From: Alloprevotella sp.
Lineage (GTDB): Bacteria; Bacteroidota; Bacteroidia; Bacteroidales; Muribaculaceae
DNA length: 64,000 nt
Assembly (NCBI GenBank): GCA_023663135.1
Contig: JAMPIE010000004.1
Span: 1-64,000, forward strand
Reading direction: 5' to 3'
Shown: positions 36,123 through 45,756 of the stretch, piece after piece
Layout: each line of letters starts with the position of its first letter
How positions within the stretch are numbered: the first letter of the stretch is position 1
Translations under genes and position numbers: made by a program
Notes under the pieces: model-generated
What the model saw: only the letters and a program-made list of their open reading frames with translations
Told to the model about the DNA's origin: nothing
Databases searched by the model: none

Positions 36123-36200
36123 AAGGATTAGCCGATGATTCTCACATGTCGGTCCGTAAGGATGCAGACTTCGGGTGTTGGGGCTAATCCTTACTTTTTT
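36123..36200 (+). ncRNA. Candidate small structured RNA
   Basis: An exact 11-bp stem closes the element: AAGGATTAGCC at 36123-36133 pairs with GGCTAATCCTT at 36182-36192, followed by AC and six Ts. Inside the 48-base loop are a hairpin GTCC-GTAA-GGAT (36152-36163, a GNRA-type tetraloop) and a bulged hairpin at 36165-36180 around TTCG, plus a weak three-pair hairpin at 36136-36144. With the promoter just upstream, this looks like a complete transcription unit of about 78 nucleotides. It does not fold as a tRNA. It lies between, and opposite to, two broken phage-like genes. I do not recognise an RNA family. Confidence 0.6.
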
Positions 36201-36763
36201 ATACGCAAATTGTATAAGCGTAGACCTTGAGTCATTTTCGCTTTAAATTGAATCGTTTTACCATTGTACTCAGTTTCATATACCTTAAACGAGAAGCTAT
36301 GATGTATACCCGGCTCATTGGGATTCACACAAATTGCTTTGGGAAGCCACTCATGGACTCTTGTGGCTAAATCCATTGTTTCTGCAACCCAGGGCTTGCC
36401 CTTGTTATTTGAATATGTTTCTTATATAAACTCTTGTCCTACAATAATGGTATCGTTGTTATTAATGACTGAGATTTCATCCAAATAAGCTGTGTCACCA
36501 TTCGGAAGCATAACTTTAGGCAAATGTCTTTTCGCCCACTCAAGGGCCTTTTCCTTAGCCTCTCGCTGTTCAATCTTTTGAAGTCGCTTCTTGGATTCCT
36601 TCTCTACAAGTTCACGTAAGCGTTGGCAGGCTTGGCAGAGGGAGGAGTCGGGGGGAGTGGCGCGGGCGAGGGTAGCGGAGCCTTTGGGGATGGAGCAGTC
36701 GCGGCAGCGGGAGATTGTGTAGGGGTTGTAGTCGGGGAAGCTTTTTTTGGCATCTTTTTCAAC
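36191..36763 (-). pseudogene. Broken 3' fragment of a phage minor-capsid/head-morphogenesis-like gene
   Basis: One continuous frame reads from just after a TGA (36766-36764) to a stop at 36193-36191 but contains an in-frame TAA at 36424-36422. Translation starts VEKDAKKSFPDYNPYTIS, then shows a zinc-ribbon-like CRDC...CQAC pattern, a charged helical stretch, and after the internal stop a C-terminal domain beginning NNKGKPWVAETMDLATRV (in part) and ending LRLYNLRIKK. I associate this C-terminal arrangement with Bacteroidota phage head proteins fused to small nuclease or toxin-like domains; that is inference. There is no start codon in frame, the 5' end is missing, and no other phage genes remain. 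Confidence 0.65.
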
Positions 36764-36877
36764 TCAGTTTAGCCATGTAGCTCGCTACAATCCTGCACTT
36801 TCGATAAAAAAATCTTCACAAAAAATCCTGAGGAATTTTTTACCAACTTATTTTTTTACGATTACTTATGGTGTATG

Positions 36878-37663
36878 TCAGTCGAATTTTTTGCGATTGA
36901 AGATGAAGTTTCGGCCGAGATATTTTTCTCTTACGATTTGGTTGACGGCGAGCTCTTCGGAGGTTCCCTGGAAGAGAATGCGACCGTCGAAGAGGAGGTA
37001 GGCACGGTCGGTGATAGAGAGGGTCTCAGGCGCGTTATGGTCGGTTATGAGGATGCCGATGTTTTTTTCTTTGAGTTTGTAGACGATATATTGGATGTCT
37101 TCAACGGCAATGGGGTCAACACCGGCAAAGGGCTCGTCAAGCATGATAAATTTGGGGTCGATGGCGAGGCAACGGGCAATTTCGGTGCGACGACGTTCGC
37201 CGCCCGAGAGCTGGTCGCCGAGGTTTTTGCGTACTTTCTCGAGGCGAAACTCTTCGATGAGGCTCTCGAGCTTGTCTCGCTGATATTCCTTGGAAGTGGG
37301 TGTCATCTCGAGGACGGAGCGGATGTTGTTTTCGACCGTCATCTTTCGAAAGACAGATGCCTCTTGGGCCAGGTAGCCAATGCCGAGTCGGGCGCGTTTG
37401 TAGACGGGAAACTTGGTGATGTCCATGTCGTTGAGGAAGATGCGCCCCTCGTTTGGGGTAATCAGTCCGACGGTCATGTAGAAGGTGGTGGTCTTTCCGG
37501 CTCCGTTTGGGCCTAAGAGGCCCACGATCTCCCCTTGCTTAACATCGATTGAGACGTGATTGGCCACGGTGCGCTTGCCATATTTCTTGACAAGATTGTC
37601 GGTGCGGAGCACCATTCGGTCAGCAGTCATAGGACTCTCGGCGGGTGAAATCTTCTCCTCCAT
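36878..37663 (-). CDS. lptB: LPS export ABC transporter ATPase
   Basis: The 261-residue ATPase has Walker [10 protein letters not shown] (near 55), the LptB-typical [22 protein letters not shown]-loop region, signature LSGGERRR, Walker [14 protein letters not shown] and H-loop DHN. A C-terminal [12 protein letters not shown] segment is also LptB-like. It powers lipopolysaccharide extraction from the inner membrane with LptFG, which are not in this window. The first 16 residues look non-conserved, so ATGs at residues 12 or 17 are alternative starts. It follows udk by 14 bp. Confidence 0.93.
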   Translation of the reverse strand: MEEKISPAESPMTADRMVLRTDNLVKKYGKRTVANHVSIDVKQGEIVGLLGPNGAGKTTTFYMTVGLITPNEGRIFLNDMDITKFPVYKRARLGIGYLAQEASVFRKMTVENNIRSVLEMTPTSKEYQRDKLESLIEEFRLEKVRKNLGDQLSGGERRRTEIARCLAIDPKFIMLDEPFAGVDPIAVEDIQYIVYKLKEKNIGILITDHNAPETLSITDRAYLLFDGRILFQGTSEELAVNQIVREKYLGRNFIFNRKKFD

Positions 37664-37677
37664 GGCGTATGGTAGTA

Positions 37678-38304
37678 TTAGTGACGGTTGGTGGCATTGT
37701 GAAGGCGCGACTCGATATAGTCGGTGATGAGCTTGATGGCCACCGAGTTGGAGCCGCCTTGGGGGATGATAAGGTCGGCAAATCGCTTGGAAGGCTCGAT
37801 GTACATCTGATGCATGGGCTTGAGGACATCCTGGTAGCGGTCGATGACCATCTGAGGAGTGCGACCGCGCTCGATGCAGTCGCGAGCAATGACGCGGATG
37901 AGCCTTTCGTCGGCATCAGCATCGACAAAGACTTTTACATCCATCATGCTGCGGAGGATGGGGTCGTTGAGGACGAGGATGCCTTCGACTATGACCACGT
38001 CGCGCGGATTGAGATGGACCGTCTCAGGCTGGCGTGTGCAGGTGAGGTAGCTATAAGTGGGCATCTCCACCTGGCGGCCTTCTTTGAGGGTCTTGAGCTG
38101 GTCAACGAGGAGCGACCATTCGATGGCATCGGGCTCGTCAAAGTTAACCTTAGCCCTCTCTTTGGGGGGTATGTGGCTAAGGTCTTTGTAGTAAGAATCT
38201 TGCGGAATGACAGTCACCTCGCCGGCAGGGAGCGATGAGATGATTTTGTTGACCACGGTGGTCTTGCCCGAGCCGGTGCCACCGGCGATGCCTATGATAA
38301 GCAT
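37678..38304 (-). CDS. udk: Uridine kinase
   Basis: The 208-residue kinase starts with the P-loop [13 protein letters not shown] (residues 3-15) and contains the uridine-binding [11 protein letters not shown] and [10 protein letters not shown] segments and [10 protein letters not shown]. It phosphorylates uridine and cytidine for pyrimidine salvage in the cytosol. It is transcribed with lptB, a pairing that has no evident functional logic. Confidence 0.95.
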   Translation of the reverse strand: MLIIGIAGGTGSGKTTVVNKIISSLPAGEVTVIPQDSYYKDLSHIPPKERAKVNFDEPDAIEWSLLVDQLKTLKEGRQVEMPTYSYLTCTRQPETVHLNPRDVVIVEGILVLNDPILRSMMDVKVFVDADADERLIRVIARDCIERGRTPQMVIDRYQDVLKPMHQMYIEPSKRFADLIIPQGGSNSVAIKLITDYIESRLHNATNRH

Positions 38305-38488
38305 AGATCTTGAAAGGAATTGGGGATTAATATCGAGCGCGAAATTAGCAAAATTTTTTTGAATGTAGGCAAAACGGAAGGAGTGGGGGGAGTGGGAGGT
38401 GTTGGTAAAAATGGCTGTATAATTATCTTTTCAGGGTGAGAAGATGAACTTGAAAAATAAAAAAGAGGGGGAGTTGCAGAAAAAAGCT

Positions 38489-38496
38489 TAACTTTG
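38489..38496 (+). promoter_or_regulatory. Candidate -7 element for the mlaE operon
   Basis: TAACTTTG matches TAnnTTTG and is 32 bases before the mlaE ATG. No TTTG is seen at -33. The remainder of 38305-38528 shows nothing else recognisable. Confidence 0.5.
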
Positions 38497-38528
38497 CAGC
38501 TGAGTATACCATTGATTCGTCAAACCAT

Positions 38529-39278
38529 ATGATACTAACCTCTGCCGTGGCCTCATTTGGCCGGTATTGGCTCTTTATGAAGCGCGTGTTCACGCTACCC
38601 GACAAGGGGAGAGTGTTTTTTTCGCGCACCGTGGCCGAGATCTCTAAGCTCGGCATAGACTCTATCCCGTTGGTGATAATCATCTCAGTGTTTATAGGAG
38701 CTGTCTGTTGCATACAGATGGAGTTGAACACGAGCTCGCCGTTGCTCCCGGCCTACTCGGTGGGCCTGGCCACGCGAGACATCGTGTTGCTTGAATTTTC
38801 TAACTCTATCTTGTGCCTAATCTTGGCGGGCAAGGTGGGGAGTAACATAGCGTCGGAGATAGGCACTATGCGAGTCACCGAGCAGATAGACGCGCTTGAC
38901 ATCATGGGAGTCAACTCGGCCAACTACCTTGTGCTCCCCAAGGTGATAGGCTTCGTGCTGTTTATGCCGGTGTTGGTGGCTCTATGCATAGCCACGGCGC
39001 TCTTTGGCGGCTACCTTGTGGCAGTGTTTACCGACCTCATCCCGGTGAGCCGCTATGTCTATGGCATTCAGGCCATGTTTAACGAATGGTATGTATGGTA
39101 TGGCATCATCAAGTCGGTGGTGTTTGCCTACATAATAGCTTCCGTATCGGCTTTTTGCGGCTATTATGTCCGCGGGGGTGCGCTTGAGGTGGGCAAAGCC
39201 TCAACCAATGCCGTGGTGTCATCCTCAATCCTTATCCTGCTGATGGACGTAGTGCTCACCAAGATATTGCTGCAATGA
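38529..39278 (+). CDS. mlaE: MlaE-family lipid ABC permease
   Basis: The 249-residue inner-membrane protein has five or so hydrophobic segments and the MlaE signature EIGTMRVTEQIDALDIMG (near 117-134). The family moves phospholipids between inner and outer membranes to maintain outer-membrane asymmetry. It overlaps the ATPase gene by 4 bp. The MlaD substrate-binding partner is not present in the window, so it must be encoded elsewhere. Confidence 0.9.
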   Translation: MILTSAVASFGRYWLFMKRVFTLPDKGRVFFSRTVAEISKLGIDSIPLVIIISVFIGAVCCIQMELNTSSPLLPAYSVGLATRDIVLLEFSNSILCLILAGKVGSNIASEIGTMRVTEQIDALDIMGVNSANYLVLPKVIGFVLFMPVLVALCIATALFGGYLVAVFTDLIPVSRYVYGIQAMFNEWYVWYGIIKSVVFAYIIASVSAFCGYYVRGGALEVGKASTNAVVSSSILILLMDVVLTKILLQ

Positions 39279-40045
39279 TAGAAGTAAAAAACATATCCAA
39301 GACCTTTGATGACGGGAAGACAGTGCTCCACGATATCAGCGCCACATTTTATACCGGCAAGACCAACCTGATTATAGGGCAGAGCGGCTCGGGCAAGACA
39401 GTGATGGTGAAGTCGATAATAGGACTTGTGAAGCCCGACAGCGGCGAGGTGCTCTATGACGGGCGCAACTTCCTGACAATGGACTCGGAAAAAGTCAAGA
39501 GCCTGCGCAAGGAGATAGGGATGTTGTTTCAGGGCTCAGCCTTGTTTGATAGCGAGACAGTGATGGGCAATGTGCTCTTCCCCCTGATGATGTTCAGCGA
39601 TCTGACTGCAGTCGAGCAGAGAGAGCGCGCCGAGTTTTGCCTTGCCCGTGTAAACCTTCATGGTGCCGGCCATAAATATCCGGCCGAGATTTCGGGCGGC
39701 ATGCAGAAGCGTGTGGCCATAGCCCGCGCCATAGCTCTTAACCCCAAATATCTCTTCTGCGATGAGCCCAACTCCGGCCTCGACCCCAGGACATCGCTCG
39801 TGATAGATGAACTATTGAGTGACATCACCCATGAGTATGGCATCACCACAATCATCAACACCCACGACATGAATTCCGTGATGGGCATTGGCGAAAACAT
39901 AGTGTTTATCAAAGAAGGACGAGCCGAGTGGATCGGCAACTCTTGCGAACTCTTCCACAGCGACAACCAGGCTCTCAACGACTTTGTCTTTGCCACCCAA
40001 CTCTTCCGCGACGCCCGCTCATATATCCGCGAACATTCAAAATAA
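39275..40045 (+). CDS. mlaF: MlaF-family lipid ABC transporter ATPase
   Basis: The 256-residue ATPase has Walker A GQSGSGKTV (near 34-42), a Q-loop in GMLFQGSALFDSETV, signature ISGGMQKRVAIARAIA, Walker B YLFCDEPNSGLDP and H-loop NTHDM. GSALFDS-type Q-loop sequence is typical of MlaF. It energises MlaE. It starts within the mlaE stop (ATGA) and is followed by rlmH after 24 bp. Confidence 0.9.
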   Translation: MIEVKNISKTFDDGKTVLHDISATFYTGKTNLIIGQSGSGKTVMVKSIIGLVKPDSGEVLYDGRNFLTMDSEKVKSLRKEIGMLFQGSALFDSETVMGNVLFPLMMFSDLTAVEQRERAEFCLARVNLHGAGHKYPAEISGGMQKRVAIARAIALNPKYLFCDEPNSGLDPRTSLVIDELLSDITHEYGITTIINTHDMNSVMGIGENIVFIKEGRAEWIGNSCELFHSDNQALNDFVFATQLFRDARSYIREHSK

Positions 40046-40069
40046 CACCTTCTTACACATGGGGATGAG

Positions 40070-40546
40070 ATGAAGATAAGCCTTCTCACGGTGGGACGCA
40101 CCACCGATAGCGCCATAGCCCGCGCCATAGAGCACTATGCCCTGAGAGCCAAGCGATATATCGACTTTGAGATAACCTCAGTGGCCGACGTCAAGGCATC
40201 GCGAGCCATGACAGAGGAGCGCCAAAAAGAGCTTGAGGGGCAGTCGCTTCTTGGTGCTCTGAAGCCGGGCGACTATGTGTGGCTCCTTGACGAGCATGGA
40301 CACGAATATACCTCTCGCGAGCTGGCAGCAGAGTTGCAGCGTAAGATGGCCGCCGGACTGACCAAGCGGATAGTCTTTATTGTCGGAGGTCCCTATGGCT
40401 TCTCTCCCGAGGTGAAGCAACGAGCCGATGCCCATCTCTCGCTCTCGCGGCTCACCTTTCCCCATGAGCTCGTCCGCCTCTTCTTTACCGAGCAGATCTA
40501 TCGCGCCATGACCATTCTCCGCGGCGAGCCCTATCATCACGACTGA
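40070..40546 (+). CDS. rlmH: 23S rRNA (pseudouridine-1915-N3) methyltransferase
   Basis: The 158-residue SPOUT-fold enzyme has the conserved LDEHGHEYTSRELA, the knot region FIVGGPYGFSPEV (near 105-117) and the C-terminal RLTFPHELVRLFFTEQIYRA, YHHD segments. It methylates pseudouridine 1915 in helix 69 of 23S rRNA on the assembled ribosome. It lies between mlaF and metF in the long plus-strand unit. Confidence 0.95.
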   Translation: MKISLLTVGRTTDSAIARAIEHYALRAKRYIDFEITSVADVKASRAMTEERQKELEGQSLLGALKPGDYVWLLDEHGHEYTSRELAAELQRKMAAGLTKRIVFIVGGPYGFSPEVKQRADAHLSLSRLTFPHELVRLFFTEQIYRAMTILRGEPYHHD

Positions 40547-40557
40547 CAACACCCACC

Positions 40558-41523
40558 ATGACAATACCAGAGATCATATCAGGCCCGGAAAAAGGCTTTT
40601 CCATAGAGGTGCTCCCGCCGCTGAAAGGGCGTGGGATAGGCCAGCTATTTACCAACATAGACCGCCTCCTTGAATATGGGCCAAGATATGTCAACATCAC
40701 CACCCATCGGTCAGAGCAGATCTATAAGCCGTCGGCCGACGGCCTATATCAGCGAGTGAGCGAGCGTTCGCGGCCCGGGACAGTGGCCGTGGCCGCCGCC
40801 ATCCAGCAGCGTTACAGCATCCCCGCCGTTCCCCATATCATATGCTCAGGCTATACCCGGCTTGAGACCGAATATGCCCTTATAGACCTCAACTTCCTCG
40901 GAATCACCAACCTGCTGCTCTTGCGTGGCGACAAAGCACGCCACGAGAGCCGCTTTATGCCGACCGTCGGCGGACATAGCCACGCCAGCGACCTCCAAGG
41001 GCAAGTCAACGACTTCAACAAAGGGCTGTTTATCGACGGCACAGAGATGGATATCGTAGGCGACAACAGGCCAGTCTTCAGCTACGGCGTGGCCGGCTAC
41101 CCGGAGAAGCATGAAGAGTCACCCAACGGAGAGATAGACCTTGAGTGGCTCAAGCGGAAGGTTGATTTAGGCGCCGAATATATCGTGACACAGATGTGCT
41201 TTGATAACGACAAGCTGCTGAGCTTTATCGAGCGATGTCGCCGAGTGGGTATCTCGGTGCCCATCATTCCGGGACTGAAGCCCATTTGCAACGCCAGCCA
41301 GCTCACCATACTTCCCAGGGTGTTTCATTGCGACCTGCCCACCGACTTGGTGAGAGCCGTCGAAGAGTGTCGGGGCGACAATACCAAGGTGAAAGAAGTG
41401 GGTGTGGAGTGGCTGACGGCACAAATGAGAGAGCTATATGAAGCCGGGCTACCCTCGGTGCACCTCTACTCGCTTAATGCCACCGAGAGCGTAGGTCGCG
41501 CCTTGAAAAACATATTTGGATGA
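40558..41523 (+). CDS. metF: 5,10-methylenetetrahydrofolate reductase
   Basis: The 321-residue flavoprotein is a TIM-barrel enzyme with FSIEVLPPLKGRG near the N-terminus (the catalytic glutamate position), NITTHRS, LLLRGD (near 120) and VTQMCFDNDKLLSF (near 209). It reduces methylene-THF to methyl-THF for methionine synthesis, using a flavin. Spacing is 11 bp from rlmH and 28 bp to holB. Confidence 0.94.
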   Translation: MTIPEIISGPEKGFSIEVLPPLKGRGIGQLFTNIDRLLEYGPRYVNITTHRSEQIYKPSADGLYQRVSERSRPGTVAVAAAIQQRYSIPAVPHIICSGYTRLETEYALIDLNFLGITNLLLLRGDKARHESRFMPTVGGHSHASDLQGQVNDFNKGLFIDGTEMDIVGDNRPVFSYGVAGYPEKHEESPNGEIDLEWLKRKVDLGAEYIVTQMCFDNDKLLSFIERCRRVGISVPIIPGLKPICNASQLTILPRVFHCDLPTDLVRAVEECRGDNTKVKEVGVEWLTAQMRELYEAGLPSVHLYSLNATESVGRALKNIFG

Positions 41524-41551
41524 CTAATACACCCTGACTTTCCTGACGTAA

Positions 41552-42721
41552 ATGAGATTTTCAGACATCCCCGGCCATGAGGCAGTGAAGACACGCCTAA
41601 GAGAGATGGTAGACAGCGGGCGTCTGCCCCACGCCATCCTTCTTGAAGGCCCCACCGGCATAGGCAAGCTCTCGCTTGCCCGCGCTTTGGCCCAGTACAT
41701 ACATTGTACCGGTCGGCGCGCCGGCGACACTGACAGCTGTGGCCAGTGCCCTGCCTGCCGCCAAAGCACATCGCTCAATCATATCGACACCTTTCATGTC
41801 TATCCGGTGACACGCCTGGAGAAGATGGATCACCCCCCGGTGTCGGAAGAGTTTGCTCAGGAATGGCGCGAATATCTTGGCATAGAGGCCCCGCGCCAAC
41901 GCCTCTTCCAGGACATCGACGCATGGACCGACAGCTTTGGCAAGAAAGGCGCTACGCTCATTACCTATGCCTCAGAGAGCAACGACCTCATACGCAAACT
42001 CTCCACCACGAGCCATGCCTCGCGATATAAGACCGTCGTGTGGTGGCTGCCGGAGAGGATGAACCCCGAATGTTCCAACAAGCTGCTTAAGATGATAGAA
42101 GAGCCCTATGAAGGCACCTGCATCATAATGGCGAGCGACGACCCACAGCGGCTGCTGCCCACAGTCTATTCTCGCCTACAGCGAGTGGCGGTGGACCGCT
42201 ACACCGACGCCGAAGTGGCCACCCAGCTTGAAGAGCGGATGGGCATAGAGGCCGAAGCAGCCCGCGAAGCCGCCAGAAACGCCCGAGGGTCGATGAAGCG
42301 GGCGATGACCGCTGTGAGCGCCAATACCTGGACGCGCGTAATGCTCCCGCGCTTCATAGAGCTGATGAGACTCGCCTATCAGCGCAACGTAGGTGAGTTG
42401 CGCCGCTGGAGCGCCGACCTTGCCTCAGACGGACGCGACCGCGCCGCCGCCTTCTTTGACTACGCCTCGGCGCAAGTGAGAGAAAACTTCATGGCAAGGA
42501 TAGGGGGGCTGACATCGCAGCTCGTGTACCTCAACACCGACGAAGCCGCCTTTGCCAGAAACTTCAGCCGCTTCATTACCGAGGCCAATGCCGAGAAACT
42601 GTGTCAAGAATTTGCCGAAGCACGCCGCGACATCCAGGGCAACGCCAACGTAAAGATAGTGGCCTTTGACCTGGCCCTAAAGGTGATAATGCTACTCATC
42701 CCGCCCAAGAAACAGACATGA
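41552..42721 (+). CDS. holB: DNA polymerase III delta-prime-like clamp-loader subunit
   Basis: The 389-residue AAA+ protein has a P-loop-like GPTGIGK followed by Leu rather than Ser/Thr (near 32-39), and a zinc-binding module with four cysteines in CTGRRAGDTDSCGQCPAC (near 52-69). The WWLPERMNPECSNKLLKMIEEP region corresponds to the sensor/SRC-like part. It would hold the sliding-clamp loader together. Length is greater than E. coli HolB, as in other Bacteroidota. The stop overlaps the next gene by 4 bp. Confidence 0.88.
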   Translation: MRFSDIPGHEAVKTRLREMVDSGRLPHAILLEGPTGIGKLSLARALAQYIHCTGRRAGDTDSCGQCPACRQSTSLNHIDTFHVYPVTRLEKMDHPPVSEEFAQEWREYLGIEAPRQRLFQDIDAWTDSFGKKGATLITYASESNDLIRKLSTTSHASRYKTVVWWLPERMNPECSNKLLKMIEEPYEGTCIIMASDDPQRLLPTVYSRLQRVAVDRYTDAEVATQLEERMGIEAEAAREAARNARGSMKRAMTAVSANTWTRVMLPRFIELMRLAYQRNVGELRRWSADLASDGRDRAAAFFDYASAQVRENFMARIGGLTSQLVYLNTDEAAFARNFSRFITEANAEKLCQEFAEARRDIQGNANVKIVAFDLALKVIMLLIPPKKQT

Positions 42722-45700
42722 CACCGATGCTGAGACAGGTGGCTCGAGCATACCTGGAAAATCATAGCGACGATGAGCTGTCGAGATATTGCTTTGTCTT
42801 CCCCAACAAGCGCTCAGCAACCTTCTTTCTGCGCTACCTTGACCTCGAGGCCTCGCGCCCCCATATAGAGCCCGAAGTGACTGCCATAGCCGACTTTGTG
42901 GCCACTTTCTCGCCCCTGTCAGAGGCCCCTCACTTCATGCAGATAGCCACCCTCTATGATGCCTATCGGAAAGAGAGCGCCAAAGAAGTGGAGCCCTTTG
43001 ACCGTTTCCTCTTCTGGGGCGAGACCCTCCTGACCGATTTTGCCGAAGTGGACCGCTACTTGGTGGACCCCGACAGCCTCTTCACCAACATACGCGAGCT
43101 GAGAGAGATCAACTCCACCTATCTGACCGACGTCCAGCGCGACATCATCCGCCGCTTCTGGGGCATCGACGACCAAGCCCTCAACCTCAGAGCCAGAGCC
43201 GCCGAGAGCGACGATGGTGAGAGCGAGCGCTTCTGGACCCACCTCGATGAGCACGGAAACCCCCTGACCACCGGCTATACAGCCCTGTGGCAACTCCTGC
43301 TTAAGGTCTACCGCCGATTCAACAAACAGCTTGCCGGCGAGGGATATTGCACCTCAGGCCATCACTATCGCAACGCCGCCGAGCGGCTCCACGCCGAAGA
43401 CCTCGACACCCTCCCCCTGCAGGCCGACCGCTATATCTTCGTGGGCTTTAACCTCTTGTCCACCGCCGAGATGGAGATCTTTGACCAGCTCAACCATATG
43501 GGTCTGGCCGATTTTTATTGGGACATATCCTCGCCGGTGTTTAGCCTGCCGGGCAATCGCACAGGCGAGATGGCCTTGAGAGGCGCCAAGATGTTTCCCT
43601 CGCGCTATGAACTCGAAGAAGACAGCAGCGCCGGGGCCATGCCCGAGATAGAGATAATAGGAGTGGCGTCGGGTATAGGGCAGGTCAAGGTGGCCTCGTC
43701 GCGCTTGCAACAATGGACCGAGGCCGGCCTCGTAGGGCAAGGGCCCGAAGATGCCACCGGCACTGACACCGCCATAGTACTTGCCGACGAAACCATGTTG
43801 ATGCCGCTCTTATGTCATCTGCCATCATCGCTCCCCGCGGTGAATGTCACCATGGGCTTCCCGATAAAGCTCACCCCCATAGCCGCAGTGATGCACACCG
43901 CCGCACTCCTTCAGAGCCGAATGCGCCATATAGGAGGAAGCCCGGCTTACTTCTATGAAGATGTCGTCGGGCTGCTGTCACAGCCGGTAGTAAGAGCCAT
44001 AGCCCCCAAAGCAGTGGATGATCTGATGAACGACATAAGGCAAAGCCATCGGGTGACCATCGAAGTGGCGTGGGTGCGGTCGGCTTATCCGGCTTTGAGT
44101 CCCCTCTTTGCCCTACTCGAGCATAGAAAAGGGGAGACGCCCCTTGAAGGATGTCGCGAATACTTCATAGGGCTAATAGACCTCTTCAGCCGATATGCCG
44201 ACGAAGAGAGCCGGCCGGTGGAGCGGCGATTTCTCGAAGCCTATCGCATGGCCCTTGACGACCTTATCGAAGCCTTCAGCCATCGAGGCATTACCATGGA
44301 TGCCATCACTATGGCCACTATCATAGAGCGAGCCTTGGCCACTGCCACAGTGTCGTTTACAGGTGAGCCGCTCGAGGGAGTGCAAGTGATGGGAGTGTTG
44401 GAGACACGCTCGCTCGACTTTGATAACATCATCATGCTGTCGATGAACGAAGATATATTCCCGAAGCGTCATTCACGCCCCTCCTTCATCTTAGAGACAC
44501 TCAGGCCGGCCTTTGGCCTTCCGAGCCGAGAGATAGATGAGAGTGTCATGGGATATTACTTTTTCAGACTGCTCACACGCGCGCGCCGAGTGACACTGCT
44601 CTATGACGCGCGGACAGTGGGAATGGAAAAGGTAGGAGAGATGTCGCGCTACCTATCTCAGCTCCTCTACCTCTTCCCGGAAGCCAAGATAGTCCACCGC
44701 ACCTCACAGTTTAGCATCCCGGCAGAGATGAGAGAGCGATTGCTCACCGTGCCCAAGACCGGCGAGGTGCGTCGGCTCCTTGAACAATTTAAAGATCCCA
44801 AGAGCCACAAGCGCCTCTCAGCCTCATCGCTAAACAACTATATCAACTGCCAGCTTAACTTTTATCTGACCAACGTCTGCGGCCTGGAATTTCCCACCGA
44901 GACCGAGGGCGCCGACTATATGGACTGGGCCGTCTTTGGCTCAGTGGTGCATGACGTGGCCGAGAAGCTCTATAAAGATATGGCCTCGGCGTCGGTCGGC
45001 GGAGTGATATCGCGCGACACCCTCAGCGCCATGGCTGCCAATCACCCCAAAGTGAGCCGATATGTCACGGCCGCAATCAATCGCAAGTATCTTCACAAAG
45101 TGACCTATAAGGACCCCGAAGAGTGTTATGACCCACTCCGAGGCAGCGAGGAGCTGATGGGTCGAGTGATCACCGAGCTGATATGCCGTATGCTCCATCT
45201 TGAAGCTGAGACCTTTGGCGAGATACCCTTTGTTGGTGCCGAAGTGACAGTAGACGGACAGGTAGAATTTGCTCCGGGGCTTAATCTCAACGTCAGGTTG
45301 GTGATAGACCGCGCCGACCGCGCCGGCGCAAATGGTGCCTTGCGCTTCATCGACTTCAAGACAGGCGCTGACAAGATAGAATTTAGCTCCGTGGCCGATG
45401 CCTTTGACAACAAACAGAAAGAGCGTCCAAAAGTGCTCTTCCAGCTCCTTTTTTACTGCTATTGCTATATGAAGCTTAGAAAATATGATGGGCCCATCCA
45501 GCCCTTTGTCTACCTCACGCGCAAGCTCTTCACGGATCCGCTCAATGCGCCCTGCTTCAAGATTGACAGGCAGAGAGTCCCTATCATCGACCATCGCGAG
45601 CATATGGAAGAATTTGAGCCGCTCCTTCAAGGACTGATAGAAGAAATCTTTGATTATGACCGTCCCTTTGTGGCTGCCATCAACGACCCCGAATATGATG

Positions 45701-45756
45701 GTCACTCATGCAAGTATTGCAGATTTAAGTCGATATGTGAGCCACCGGAGAAATGA
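42718..45756 (+). CDS. addB: AddB-like helicase-nuclease subunit (PD-(D/E)XK family)
   Basis: The 1012-residue protein starts with a UvrD-like but degenerate N-terminal domain (FVFPNKRSATFFLRYLDLE near 27-45). Its C-terminal PD-(D/E)XK nuclease domain (about 700-1010) has RFIDFKTGADK and an iron-sulfur staple made of an early cysteine (INCQLNFYL) and a terminal C-x2-C-x5-C (CKYCRFKSIC). This is the AddB arrangement of the AddAB recombination-repair nuclease. AddA is not in the window. It overlaps holB and hemW by 4 bp each. Confidence 0.85.
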   Translation: MTPMLRQVARAYLENHSDDELSRYCFVFPNKRSATFFLRYLDLEASRPHIEPEVTAIADFVATFSPLSEAPHFMQIATLYDAYRKESAKEVEPFDRFLFWGETLLTDFAEVDRYLVDPDSLFTNIRELREINSTYLTDVQRDIIRRFWGIDDQALNLRARAAESDDGESERFWTHLDEHGNPLTTGYTALWQLLLKVYRRFNKQLAGEGYCTSGHHYRNAAERLHAEDLDTLPLQADRYIFVGFNLLSTAEMEIFDQLNHMGLADFYWDISSPVFSLPGNRTGEMALRGAKMFPSRYELEEDSSAGAMPEIEIIGVASGIGQVKVASSRLQQWTEAGLVGQGPEDATGTDTAIVLADETMLMPLLCHLPSSLPAVNVTMGFPIKLTPIAAVMHTAALLQSRMRHIGGSPAYFYEDVVGLLSQPVVRAIAPKAVDDLMNDIRQSHRVTIEVAWVRSAYPALSPLFALLEHRKGETPLEGCREYFIGLIDLFSRYADEESRPVERRFLEAYRMALDDLIEAFSHRGITMDAITMATIIERALATATVSFTGEPLEGVQVMGVLETRSLDFDNIIMLSMNEDIFPKRHSRPSFILETLRPAFGLPSREIDESVMGYYFFRLLTRARRVTLLYDARTVGMEKVGEMSRYLSQLLYLFPEAKIVHRTSQFSIPAEMRERLLTVPKTGEVRRLLEQFKDPKSHKRLSASSLNNYINCQLNFYLTNVCGLEFPTETEGADYMDWAVFGSVVHDVAEKLYKDMASASVGGVISRDTLSAMAANHPKVSRYVTAAINRKYLHKVTYKDPEECYDPLRGSEELMGRVITELICRMLHLEAETFGEIPFVGAEVTVDGQVEFAPGLNLNVRLVIDRADRAGANGALRFIDFKTGADKIEFSSVADAFDNKQKERPKVLFQLLFYCYCYMKLRKYDGPIQPFVYLTRKLFTDPLNAPCFKIDRQRVPIIDHREHMEEFEPLLQGLIEEIFDYDRPFVAAINDPEYDGHSCKYCRFKSICEPPEK

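Noticed and set aside
36123-36192. tRNA or tmRNA interpretation of the structured element
   Set aside because: The closing stem is 11 bp, there is no T-arm motif and no CCA-like end.
36751-36753. ATG as start codon for the phage head-protein fragment
   Set aside because: A run of seven As puts this ATG in a different frame from the coding sequence; the proper frame is open only after a TGA at 36766-36764, so the fragment has no start.
35249-36877. Prophage attachment site duplication flanking the scar
   Set aside because: I compared the sequence after rpsP with that next to lptB by eye and found no convincing direct repeat apart from the internal 20-mer pair.
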